Under the pieces are notes generated by a model. That model saw nothing but the letters and a program-made list of their open reading frames with translations, was not told where the DNA came from and did not search any database. Position numbers and translations under genes: made by a program. From Chamaecyparis obtusa (Eukaryota > Streptophyta > Pinopsida > Cupressales > Cupressaceae), in the NCBI GenBank assembly GCA_027943335.1, contig BSBK01001159.1:1197001-1261000 (forward strand): 64,000 nucleotides of DNA. The letters run 5' to 3'. This document shows, in pieces, positions 22,871 through 33,583 of this stretch (positions are counted from its first letter, which is position 1; the number at the start of each line of letters is the position of its first letter).

Positions 22871-23384
22871 GTGTGTGTGTGTGTGTGGTAGTGGATGGTG
22901 TATGCTATCTCTCAAGAGTTGTACATGAAAATCTAACAAGGAGTGACTCTATCTGCCCAATATTGGATAGGGGTTGGTTTGCAAATTGTTTCATAAATCA
23001 GGGAATATGTTAAAGGTGTGAAGTTCATTGTTTTGTCAATCATAATCTCCATTCATATAAAATAAACCCTATATTTGAAAGAACACAATTCTAAACAAGT
23101 AATTCAAAGTTTCCTACATTTATTCATTATAGGATCTGATTTCCCTAGAAGATTACTTGCCACTTTAAGGAGATCACCCAAGTTTTCATATGTTTATATC
23201 TACTATAAAAAGCCTTAAAAAAAGAAGTCTGGTTAAGGTATAGGATTACCCACCATGGTTTTACAGAGCCTAAAGTGTAGGGGAATTAGATTATTCTTGT
23301 TCATTAGCCAAGATTGATTGAGCAATCCTATAGGAGAATTGGCATAGCTCTTGGATTTCCGATCTGCAGTTTTGGGAACCAACA
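21701..23384. other. non-coding AT-rich stretch
   Basis: No recognisable gene. It holds a compound microsatellite (22837-22886). Frames of about 60-77 codons on both strands show no domain and overlap in opposite directions, so they were not called. Confidence 0.4.
22837..22886. repeat. compound microsatellite (AT)16 then (GT)8
   Basis: AT dinucleotides run 22837-22868 and GT dinucleotides 22871-22886, separated by CT. Confidence 0.95.
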
Positions 23385-23542
23385 AGATGCACTTAGTGAA
23401 AAGTCACCAAGTAACTCATATTGTGTTTTATTCATCATGAGCATGAAGAAAAACTTCCATCATGTTTGGTTGGGAAGGTTTAGCCTAGGCACAGTCCCAC
23501 TTTTCCTCTCAACATGCTATAACACTCGACGACATACCCTAT
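23385..23542 (+). repeat. about 360-bp repeat unit, left half, cut by T2
   Basis: It begins GATGCACTTAGTGAAAAGT and ends at GACATACCCTAT, where T2 starts. The unit resumes after T2 at 58575 with CCTAC and GATGATATCCCTTGTG, in the same register as the intact unit at 58782-59145. Confidence 0.85.
23538..23542 (+). repeat. target-site duplication of T2 (left)
   Basis: CCTAT before the 5' LTR, against CCTAC (58575-58579) after the 3' LTR. One mismatch (T/C) has accumulated. Confidence 0.8.
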
Positions 23543-24805
23543 TGTAATTACCCAAAAATGGGCTATAGGTTCATTAACCTCTTACATCAACAATTCGAAT
23601 GAAATCGACACAAAAGTCCTAACCTAAGGCACATCTGCACATCAAATCATTGAAAATTTAATTGATTATCCTAAATTCTGCACGGGGAATATTCCTAGCA
23701 ATATTCCTATTTATCCTAATTATCTTTGATTTAATAATTATTTGGTGATAAATCCTATTTATCCTAAAGTTTGATTAATTGAATATTCTATATATTTAAT
23801 TAATTAGATTTAATACTGCCACTTAATTATTTAATTTGATTTAATTCTATTTATTCCTAAATTATATTATTTCACTTTGACAATAAATCAAAAATCTTAT
23901 GACTAATTGATTAAATTCTTATTTAATTAATTAATGTTAGTTGTCAATATTTAATAATATAGTTTTAGAATAAAGTTTGATTTAATAATTGATTAACCCA
24001 CAAATCAATTGTTTTAATTCAAAAATCAGTTAAGTTGAGAATAAATCACTTTATTTTTAAATTAATTCATATTAAATCATGCACAATCAAAAAAGCAGGC
24101 AACTAGAAATTAACAATCAATTTTAAAATTGAAACTCAATATCTGATGATGAGTTGAAATTTGATCTAAACTCTATTTTGAGTTAAACACTCCTTTTGCA
24201 TAATTTTTGTGAGTTAATTATTCCTAATTTCTTGATAACTCAAAAATCAACTTGAGTTTATCAAGAGTGATTTATGGCTTTTCTTATGCACCCTCAAGCC
24301 CTGGATTTCTATAAAATCAAGGCTCAACTCTTCATAATTATCAACACTTGAATTTGCACAATTACTCTGGCGAATTGGTGATTGAAGGATTAAACACTTG
24401 CGATAGGCGATTTGTGAGATCTTTCATAGTTGATCATAGTTTTTGCATAGTTTTCATATCATAGCAGTTATTCATTCATATCATTCTTAGATTAAATTTG
24501 CATTCAATTTCATTCATCTAGCTTAGATTCATACAGTTTTTCATATTATTGCATAGAAAATAAAAAAATATAGATTAATCTGCATTCATACAATCTTTCA
24601 TTCTTTTGCATTCAAATCCTTCGTTTAGGTGTTGCATTATCACTGATCTCGATTTCAATCTGAGAACATCATACTCACACCTACTAGAAGGCAGTAAATC
24701 ACCTGGTTAGCTTAATTTCATTTATTTGCAAATTTTGATTTCACTAACCTCTAATATTTTATTGAAGTGTTGTGTCCGTAGCTAGGTACAATTTTCACAC
24801 ACACA
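23543..24805 (+). repeat. T2 5' LTR
   Basis: 1263 bp, matching 57311-58574 along the full length. TATAAAAT lies at 24310-24317. It ends in CACACACACA. Confidence 0.95.
24310..24317 (+). promoter_or_regulatory. TATA box candidate of the T2 LTR
   Basis: TATAAAAT, conserved in the 3' LTR at 58079-58086. It is located about 490 bp before the LTR end and would set plus-strand transcription of T2. Confidence 0.55.
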
Positions 24806-24809
24806 TTTC

Positions 24810-24826
24810 TGGCGCCCACCGTGGGG
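24810..24826 (+). other. T2 primer-binding site (tRNA-Lys-like)
   Basis: TGGCGCCCACCGTGGGG begins four bases after the LTR. From memory it is the complement of the 3' end of a plant tRNA-Lys (...CCCCACGGTGGGCGCCA). The position is right for minus-strand DNA priming. Confidence 0.8.
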
Positions 24827-24909
24827 CCCTGAAATGGGTTTCCATTTCTTCTATATCAATTTCTATCATCTTTCTATCATTTTTTGGTCAATTTTGTGAT
24901 TTTATTCTC

Positions 24910-25160
24910 CGTCCGTACATTTTTCGTATGACTTTTGTCAAAAAGTTGTACCAAAAGCTACTGATCATCGTACGATAATTGAATATTTCAAGGCTTGTAT
25001 CATAACCTACAGACTATCATTTGAGAACTCCTTTGTCATTTGAATAGATACCCACTGTCGTATGAGTTTCTAGATAGTCGTACCAGAGGTGACCCACTTT
25101 CGTATGGGATTTGGATTGTTGTATGAAAGGTAACCGATTGTCGTACAAGTTTTGATACTA
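24910..25160 (+). repeat. TCGTACGA/TCGTATGAG motif cluster 1 in T2 leader
   Basis: About seven copies of a GTCGTA(C/T)GAG-like word occur, at intervals of about 25-40 bp, often followed by TTT. The fully conserved form TCGTACGA is palindromic; one exact copy sits near 24967. Confidence 0.65.
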
Positions 25161-26504
25161 GGATTCAATTATCATTTCAGAATTTTAGGCAGTTTTTTAG
25201 ATTTGATTTTTAGATTTGGATTAACAACTAACCCTAACAATTGATATCTTCTATTTCTAACTGATATTTACTGAGTTTGATTAGAAAAAGTGCAACTAAA
25301 TTGCTAAAATAGGTGAAATCTACTAAGCACATTGTGAGGAATTCAGATATTCTACTATGATTTGATAACACTTTGATTTGGATTAAAATGAACTCTCACG
25401 TGTCAAGCTTGTGTGACTTTTCTTGCTTTCATATCACATACTTCATTTTGGGCTATAAAATGAACATAGATTTTCTTTCTGCATATCTGTTACACATAGT
25501 AAATAGGCCCTATGAACACTATTTGTGGATGATCTTGAGAGATTGGGCTTCTTTCACTTGTTCACACATGTGAAGCTCTTCTTGACGAAGGATCCCCTTG
25601 TAGGTAGGGAGGATACTGAGGTTGTCTTGCTTTCTACTAGATTTTTGAGTCTTCAATTTTTGATCGATACATTCTCTCTCTGGAGAGATTGATAGACCAT
25701 AAGTGGTTGACATCATAGATCTTTGTGAGATAATTTCAGTCTTAGCGTGTCGAATTAAGCTATCTAATTTATTTTGGTGAAGTGAAGAGGCTAGGGGATT
25801 ATGGTCTACTTCCTTTTTGGATAGTACCAGAAACCCAAATCCTTGAATCCAATCTAGTCACCCTATGGTATCTTTTGTGAGTCACCTTTAGAGAGGGTTA
25901 ACTATAGTGGACATTCCCTTAATTGGGTCAACCACACAGACGGAACCTCAAGTGGTAATAGCCATTTTCGCTGTGGTAGCAACAACCACTATATAAATGT
26001 CCTTATGGAGGAAATCTTCTTAGGTGTGGTCTCTTGTTGGGCTGTCAGATCTCCCTAGCAGATCCCAATTGATTAAATTCTTAGACTATGTCAAAACCCC
26101 GATGCACCTAGATTGGAGTTCGCCCTATTGAGATCACAAAAGTTGCAGAGTTAGACCATTACTAAAAACCTTAACGAGGTCAATTTTTCATTTTTTAGGA
26201 ATATGTGCATTATTGAATTTTTTTTTGGAACATACACAAATAACACTCCTAAGGATTAGCATATTAAGTCATTATTGCTTGTTCATGCAAGGTTTATTTT
26301 GCCCTTGTTCATTGTTTTCAGATGATTTCTTTCTTCCCTTTCTTTCTATTTGCGTGCTTGATATCTACTTGGTTATTTGAGACAGACTATTACACAGATC
26401 TTCAAAACTAGATAGAAAACTTTGCCAACAATTTGAAACTGAAAGCCTAAAAATTGCAAAATATGAAGCAAAATTCCTCTCTAGAGTCAAAAGTCATCCC
26501 ACAA

Positions 26505-26700
26505 TCTTAGATTGTCATACGAGTCTCTAGCAAAAGTCATTTCAGAACCCTTGTATTATCGTACGGGAGTCAGTACTGTGTCATATGAGTGTTGTCACCA
26601 GAAATTAAAAGAACATTATCCCTGGTAGTAATTGTCGTACGAGTCTTCTCAATTGTCATTTGAGAGCACACCCAGTGTCATACGAGCCTACAGAAACTCA
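26505..26700 (+). repeat. TCGTACGAG motif cluster 2 in T2 leader
   Basis: About eight copies of TGTCATACGAG, TGTCGTACGAG or TCATTTGAG-like words at intervals of about 20-40 bp. It is the same motif as in cluster 1, some 1.4 kb downstream. Confidence 0.65.
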
Positions 26701-27145
26701 TTTGAGAATTTTCAAAAATTTGTTAGACTTGTGAGATTTGTCTGAAATCTAGTTTTTACAACCTATTTCCAAATTCTGTCAAAACATTCATTATGTCAGG
26801 AACAGAGCAAAAACTAGAAAGAATTCGATCATTTACTTGAAAGTGGTCTCTTGAGTCTGATTTAGCCTTCTAATTTATCGATTTGAGTCTTTTTTTTCAT
26901 CTTGTGTCAAAACCTTATCAAAATTATCTTCAAATTTAGTCTTCTTACAAAATGGCTAAGTGTTGTGAGCTCGTGTCCACCATCTTTTGGGTGTCTACCC
27001 ATACTACCAGGGCATAGTATCCTTTATTTATGTCCAATCTAATCTTCAATCAATTCAATCTTGACAAGGTTACATCATTCGATCTTCTTGAATCAAGTCA
27101 TTCTTTAGTTGTCTTCATCTTGCTCTCTTGCTTCACCCAAGGTTA

Positions 27146-29270
27146 ATGGTGGAAACTAGAGCTTCATCACACAAGAAATCCAGAGAAGCACCTCATACCT
27201 TACCTCTGTCTACTCATGTGGGTCCAACCTTTGATGAACTCTACAATTCAGGTCTTTATGAAGACAATGGTCTTGGCAATCTTTGATTAAAACTGGTTAC
27301 ATACCCCCTCCTCCATCAATCCAAGGAGTTAATCAACAATCTCTACATCAATCTATCCTAGGGAGTCCTAAAACTCCTAACATGTCTCAAGGAGGGACAA
27401 ATCATGGGTCTCAAGGACATCACTCTCAACATGGTGTGGATCAGGAACCCACACCTTCTAAAATTGCTTGATATCAAAATGATGATGACTTCAAGAAAAT
27501 GATGAGGCATTTCTTGAAGGAAGACAGAGAAACATACTTCCTAGAGTTAGCTTGTCAAGGGGATAAACTTCCTCCCAACTTTAATGTTGAAGATATCATT
27601 ACGCATGAGGAATAAAATCCAATCTCTGCTATGATGAAATAGTTGCATGCCATGCAAGTCAAACTTAACAAACTTGAGAAAGAGAAGGAACCTAAGGAGT
27701 TCTCCATGGAAGCTCTATGTCCTTTTCCATTTGATAAAGACTTGTACATGCCACCATTCCCTAAGCAAGTGGAAATACCTAAATACGATAAGTATGATGG
27801 AAAATCTGATCCTCAAGATCATGTCAGAGAATTCTATACTCAAACTATGGAGTTCATGTATGAACCAACTTACCTAATGCATCTTTTCCCTCAATCTCTG
27901 GGAGGGTCAACTATTCATTGGTTCTAAAAAATGCCCCCTACTATCAAAACTTTTTACGAGTTAATCAAACTGTTCTATCAATAATACTCCTACAATATCC
28001 AGCATCCGGTCACTATGATCGACATTTGCAATCTAAAACAGAACTCAGGAGAACCATTCCTGAATTTTCTCAAAGGATGGAGGATGAAGTTTTCTCTATA
28101 TGCTAGACCCATTCCAGAAACTGAGAAGTTGGAAATTTTCATCAACAATCTTGTTCCAGAACTTAACTACCATTTGCAAATGAAAAATCATACATCCTTT
28201 GATAAGATGGTAGAAAATGCTATCAAAATTGAGAAAGTACTTGTACAAAAAGGAGACATATCACTTCAAAAGGACAAGTATGAATATGGATCTAGTTCTT
28301 AAGACAAAGGCAAAAATTGGAACAAGAATAAGGGCATTGTCACAGATGGTGTTGTTGATAATATCTGTAACCCATCTAAGCCACCTGCTTTCAATCTCAC
28401 TGTTGGCACCCAGACCATCAAAGCTTCTAAATCTAAGGCAATAGAATCAAACAAAAAGTCATCTTAATATAAACCTTGGGCTACAGATCCTAAACATAAG
28501 TTTAATCCTCTTGGAGAGTCCTTGGAATCTTCCATGAAGACTCTGTTGGCCAACAACATCATCTTCTTACTTGAGATCTGACCATTTGATCCTGAACCTA
28601 AACCAAAATGGTGGAAAGAGACCAATTTCTATGACTTCCATCATAATAAGGGTCATAAAACCAATAACTGCATACGCTTGAAACACATCATACAAGACAA
28701 AATTGATAATAGAGAAATCACGATTGACAATCATAAAAGTAATAATGATCATACAACATTCATGAAACCATTTCTGAAACATGGTAAAGAAGATTCTTTT
28801 TCTCAACCTAATATGGTTGCTAAAGTCAATTATGCCTACTTTGGAAGTAATGTTGTCATCAATATGGTTGAACCATGCCTATCTGATCATTGCAATGTCA
28901 TCACAATCGTAAGAAGAGATAGAGATAATCAATTAGCAAATGCAATTACTCGATCACAAGCTCAGGTGCATCTGCAAGGACAAATCCTAGATTCATAAAA
29001 TGTCCCTAAGATGCCTTTCAATCTTTCATCTGCTTCTAAATAGAAGGCTACCTCAAAATCATCAAATCCTAAAGACATGAGGCCTACATCATACAATATT
29101 GTCCAACAACTCCAGCATGCAAATGCAAAAATCTCCATGTTTGAGTTGCTTCAGATATCTCCAGCTCATAGAGCCATTCTAGACAAAGCTCTGCTCGGAT
29201 CCAATGTTCCTAACAACCTTGATTTAGACAGATTCCAAACTATGGTTGGTCATCTGACATCTCCATAGTA
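27146..29270 (+). pseudogene. T2 gag remnant
   Basis: ATG at 27146 gives MVETRASSHKKSREA, a start typical of this group. A Pro/Gln/His-rich region follows, then the capsid-type gag domain (27700-28300): PKYDKYDGKSDPQDHVREF, MHLFPQSLGGSTIHWF, FLKGWRMKFS and LEIFINNLVPEL. Around 28626-28670 is a zinc knuckle (FYDFHHNKGHKTNNC) in which the first cysteine is now tyrosine. At least eight stops interrupt the reading, mostly TAA or TAG at likely Gln sites and TAA or TGA at likely Trp sites. Gag would build the particle and package RNA. Confidence 0.85.
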
Positions 29271-29289
29271 TATCTCATTTTCAGAGGAA

Positions 29290-30172
29290 GATGATAATTC
29301 CTTAAGTCATCTGCATAACCAGCCCTTGCACATTGAAGTCTTGATCCAAAACCATCGTGTCAAACACATCTTGATAGATGGAGGCACTAGTCTCAACATT
29401 TGTTCTTACAGCTTGATCACACAATTGGGATTCTCTGAAGCTACCATTGATCCTAAGAAGAAGATAACTATCAAAGCATATGATGAGAAAGAAAGATCTT
29501 CTAAGGGAACTATTGTCTTACCTATCAGAACATGACCCGTTATCAGAGACACCATATGTTAAGTTCTTGATCTACCTTTGGCTTATAACATCCTTCTAGG
29601 AAGACCCTGGATACATGAAATGAGAGCTATTCCTTCCACATACCATCAATGTGTGAAATTTCCTTATGAAGGAGTAGAGGTGATGATTCCAGATGACCTA
29701 TACACAACTTGCAACGCATTGAAAGAAAGTGTTGATAAACTTGTTCCTAATAACAAAGAATCTTCCACTAAGCAGATAGACATTGCTTCAACATCCAAAA
29801 TGGAAGACATTGCTAAAGAAATCAAAATCAAAGACAATGGTATGGGAGAATGCACAATGGAACCTGTTTTATCTCTCACATCTCTCCCATTGTCCCATAA
29901 ATCTTATGGACAACCATCTGACAAAGTGAAACCTACAGCTAAAGAATCCCAGGTCATATTCAATGGAAGCTTTTTCACACAACAAGTATCTAAACAAGAG
30001 TTCTAGGAAGAAGAATCTGTTCTTGCATGGTTATACAAGAATGAGCCTCAATCCCAATTAGTCCAGAAATGTGACTCCACTTCAAGAAAAATTCTTAAGA
30101 ATTCATACGGACCAGGGGACAAATTGATCACAAAAATGGGATATATTGGAAAAGGACCTCTAGGACTACAAG
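29290..30172 (+). pseudogene. T2 aspartic protease and following spacer, remnant
   Basis: The active-site region reads ILIDGGTSLNICSYS (about 29365-29410); the DGG form is usual in Tat proteases. The C-terminal conserved segment [15 protein letters not shown] lies at 29579-29620. The frame then runs through [15 protein letters not shown] into a hydrophilic spacer and is cut at 30177 by S2 within the KGPLGLQGK segment. It resumes after 31877 with GLLSPLDHHG. Protease would process Gag-Pol. Stops are present at 29533 and 30004. Confidence 0.85.
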
Positions 30173-30177
30173 GTAAG
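30173..30177 (+). repeat. target-site duplication of S2 (left)
   Basis: GTAAG, identical to 31873-31877. Confidence 0.9.
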
Positions 30178-31872
30178 TGTAAAGGATAAAATATGGATGG
30201 GGTCCTATAACAATGGTTTGCACATAAAAGAGACCCCAAAACCAATATTTTACACTTACATTTGAATTGTATTGATATGGAGAGTAAATTTAAATGACTA
30301 ATGTTGAAATGAAGAGATAAAGGTACTTACCTCCGAAAAAGAACTTGCTGAAAACCCTATCAAATAGTCTCAGAAGCTGCTGATTTTTGCAACCTTAAGT
30401 CGAAACTGCGAGATCTATAAAACCCAAAAATATTTTCCAATTCTAAGGGAGGTTGAATTTGACCCTCATAAAAGGTCAAATACTACATTTTTTATTTGAA
30501 GGTCGATTCTAACTTTTTTCGTAGGTCCTAGAAGTTCACCGAAAAGGGTATCCAAATCTGCTCTTAGATCTGAAATTTTGCACCTGTACCTGTAAGAAAA
30601 AGAGGGTTTTTGTTATTTTTTTGAGGGGTTTGCCTTGGTCAAACCCCAGTTTGGAATTAACCTTAATATTGAAATTCAAATGGAGAATGCTAGCAAGTAG
30701 TAGAAGTAGATCTAACAACGAAGCTATGATATTCAATAGATATGCAAATTGTATTTGAAATGTAATCAAGTATGTTAATATGAAAGCTTGAACATAACAT
30801 TAATAAATGTAAATCAAACCTCCATGATTGTATGCTTGGAATCCACTTTGAGGGAAGGATGAATGGATCTTGAAGATGAAAAAAGGATCTTGAAGGAAGA
30901 TCACACCATCATGATGGCTAGATCTAGGGTTTGAATGATGAATCTTGAATGCTTGAACCAAATCCCTTCAATGGCTTGAATACTTGAATCCTTGATCTTC
31001 AATGGAGAACTTGGATGGAGAAGAGGACTTGAATTTTGAAATGGATGCTTGAATAGATGCTTGCTTGATCACCTTGCTTGAGAGTGCTTGAGCATAAAAA
31101 CTTGATTGCTACGAGATGTTCTCACAAAACTTGATGGAGAAAATGAGAGAGGAAGGCTCCCTTTTATAGTGATCTAGGGCACAAGAGGGGCCTCGTAGAA
31201 AATAATAATTAAGGGCCCATGGCACAAAAATCTAGAGAGGTTCACTTGGAGTGAAATTAAATTAAAGTCTTGACACAAAACTCTAGAAGGGGACCACCCT
31301 TAATATAGAAATAAAACAATTATTTAAGAGCCTTGTTACAAAATTTGAGGTAAGGCCAATCCCAAAGTTAATTTGAGCATTAGGCACAAAACTTGAGAAA
31401 GGATAATCTCCAATAATAAATTAGGAATCCTATACAAATATCAAGAAAGGTCCACCTCAAATATTAATTTGAGAATTCAACACTTAATCTAAGAAATAGT
31501 GGCCCCAAAGAGGGAAAATGCAAGATTTTGATGAAGTCCTGAAACTGGAAGCTAACCCCAAAGATCCCAAACCATAGGGTCAAGGTAAAGCTTGAACCTA
31601 ACTAGGTCAAGGTCAAGGTTGATCCAGACCTAGTTAGGATTGAGGTTGACTTTGACCCCATAAGGTTGACTTTTACCTTATGGTCAAAAACCTCAGGTTC
31701 ATAGTCCAGAATGCCAGGAAAAAGCTAGGAAGAAGTGGGAAATGGGGTAGAATAGGGAAAATGCTAGATCCAAGTCAAATATCCATTCAAGACATTCGAC
31801 ATGACCTCAAACCACTTACTCGGAGGGCTAAATTCTCTTACCATAGAAGTGCTTCCATTTTAGGATGATACA
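30178..31872 (-). mobile_element. S2: solo LTR in T2 gag-pol
   Basis: 1695 bp beginning TGTAAAGG and ending GATACA, flanked by GTAAG on both sides. Removing it with one GTAAG rejoins the T2 frame exactly at a conserved Gly-Lys-Gly position. A minus-strand TATA box (CTATAAAAGGGAG, about 31162-31174) gives the LTR a minus orientation. There is no internal region, so LTR-LTR recombination removed it. Short frames inside have no domain. Confidence 0.9.
31162..31174 (-). promoter_or_regulatory. TATA box candidate of S2
   Basis: Minus-strand CTATAAAAGGGAG, a classic LTR promoter form. It sets the orientation of S2. Confidence 0.55.
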
Positions 31873-31877
31873 GTAAG

Positions 31878-33070
31878 GGTCTTCTATCACCTCTTGACCA
31901 CCATGGCCGAACAAACAAGGATAAAATAGGTCTAGGATATAAGAAGAAGCATTTCTATCTTAGCAAAAACTCCCCACATGTCTTAGAATAGATTGTGCCA
32001 TCCACAACAAATCAACTAAAGGAAGAAGCAACAGAACAATCTGACAGTGATGATTCTGACACAACTAAGGAGCTCATTCCTTGTGAGCATTTGCCTAAAG
32101 AAATAAAAGACCTCCTTGAAGCTGAAGATGATCCAGTAAAAAGAATTAATTTAGTAGAAATATGAGAACCTAATATAGAATAAGAGATGGTTGCACCACA
32201 AGAACCAATTGATCTCGAAGGCAATCAAATAGACAAAGAAGAAGGTGGCAGCTATTCTGAGATAGATTCTCATGAGTATGAATTCAAATCAGAATCTGAG
32301 GGTAACCCTTCTTGGGGTATTCATCTTGACTTTACTCATGTTCTCAAATTTTCTAGAGGCATAGATGAGGAATCAAATGACTATGAATGGGGAGTCATTC
32401 CTGAAGAAGATGAGCTTATCACAGAAAAACATGTTGATGTTATTCACCAATATGCACCTAAACCCAACGTAAGTCTAGAGTGAAATAATGAACTTAACGA
32501 GTTTGATCCACCGATGGCTGAAGTGGACTCCTACAATGACATTAAGCCTATTCATGAATTGAACATTTTGAGTTGTAATATCACCTTCAAACTTGAGAGT
32601 CAGGTTAGGACCAATGATGATAGATCCATATCTGTAAACACTATTTCTCAATCTTTTACCACTTTGACTATCCAACATCTTGAACTTCTTGACCAAATCT
32701 CTACGAATCTGAGCCAAGGTATCTATACCTTTCCAAATGACTATGCCCTTGCTTGCTACCTCAATGCAGTTGAGCCTATGAAGACTTCCATTAGTGGACT
32801 GAGTGTTAGCATGACGGAGTTGGACATCAAGTATCTTAGTCAAAAGAATAAAAGTAAAAATAAAAAGAAAAGGAGTTCTGAGGGTGAAAACCACTTTGTG
32901 GTAGTCTTAGAACCTACAAAAGTAAAAATAAAAGAGGTATCTGAAGGTGAAAACCTCTCTAAGGTGCCTAAGGATGAGATATTTGATGTCCTTCTAAGTC
33001 ATTTATAGGACAGATCTCTAGTTCTAATTGAGCCCACTCAATCCATTAACTTGGGAACAACAGAAGAACC
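31878..33070 (+). pseudogene. T2 protease-RT linker, acidic
   Basis: The frame runs from GLLSPLDHHG through a GLGYKKK segment into a long Asp/Glu/Ser-rich linker (EAEDDPVKRINLVEI, SYSEIDSHEYEFKSESEG). It then enters a Lys-rich block (KNKSKNKKKRSSEGEN) and VKIKEVSEGENLSKVPKDE. The last motif is shared with T1 (3700-3900). Such linkers are common in Tat polyproteins and have no assigned function. Stops are at about 31989, 32163, 32181, 32481, 33006 and 33072, mostly TAG/TAA from likely Gln or Glu codons. Confidence 0.7.
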
Positions 33071-33515
33071 ATAGTTGATCCATGTAGCACAATCCTTATC
33101 AGAAGAAGAAAAGAAAAAATTTATGACATTCTTAACAAAAAAGAAGATCAACTTTGCATGGAAATATTCAGATATACCAGGGTTGGATCCTGACCTTATA
33201 ATGCACCATTTATCTATAGCTCCGGGGGTCAAACTTGTTAAGAAAAAATTAAGAACGATGCATCCACATGTTGCACTCTTGGTCAAAGCTGAATTAGAGA
33301 AACTACTAAAATTCAGATTCATATGTGTTATTGACTATGCTAAATGGATCTCTAATATTGTACCTATTTCAAAACCAGATAAATCAATCAGAGTGTGCAC
33401 AGATTTTAGAGATGTAAACAAAGCATGCCCTAAGGATGATTTTCCATTACCTAATATTGATATGATAGTGGAAATGACTGCGGGCTTTGAGATGTATTCT
33501 TTGATGGATGGTTTT
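33071..33515 (+). pseudogene. T2 reverse transcriptase, N-terminal part
   Basis: The RT entry segment EEEKKKFMTFLTKKKINFAW and YSDIPGLDPDLIMHHL lead into the fingers/palm motifs: AKWISNIVPISKPDKSIRVC, TDFRDVNKACPKDDFPLPNID and YSLMDGFS. The first catalytic aspartate region (LMDGFSGYNQI) is cut after FS by CA. It resumes at 52088 as GYNQIKIAPEDQEKTAF with no base lost once the TCT duplication is taken out. The arginine of the PTxYASWI motif region has drifted (VIDYAKW). Confidence 0.9.
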
Positions 33516-33518
33516 TCT
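33516..33518 (+). repeat. target-site duplication of CA (left)
   Basis: TCT, repeated at 52088-52090. Three-base duplications are diagnostic of CACTA elements. Confidence 0.9.
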
Positions 33519-33578
33519 CACTAATAAATTTGACATCGATTTGCAATGGCTATGTGTCACAATTGAGACAGCCATGTG

Positions 33579-33583
33579 TTGCA
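33579..33583 (+). repeat. target-site duplication of S3 (left)
   Basis: TTGCA before S3 against TTACA (37551-37555) after it; one mismatch. Confidence 0.65.

Larger units (their letters stand above)
24827..27145 (+). other. T2 leader (5' untranslated region)
   Basis: 2.3 kb between primer site and gag without a convincing gene. It holds two clusters of a TCGTACGA-type motif (24910-25160 and 26505-26700). Between them is a less AT-rich block (25800-26150) that includes GTGAGTCAC near 25878. The short frames at 25373-25716 lie on both strands and were not called. Confidence 0.6.

Noticed and set aside
32475..32894. 139-codon minus-strand ORF
   Set aside because: It is the shadow of the plus-strand T2 linker, whose motifs are shared with T1.
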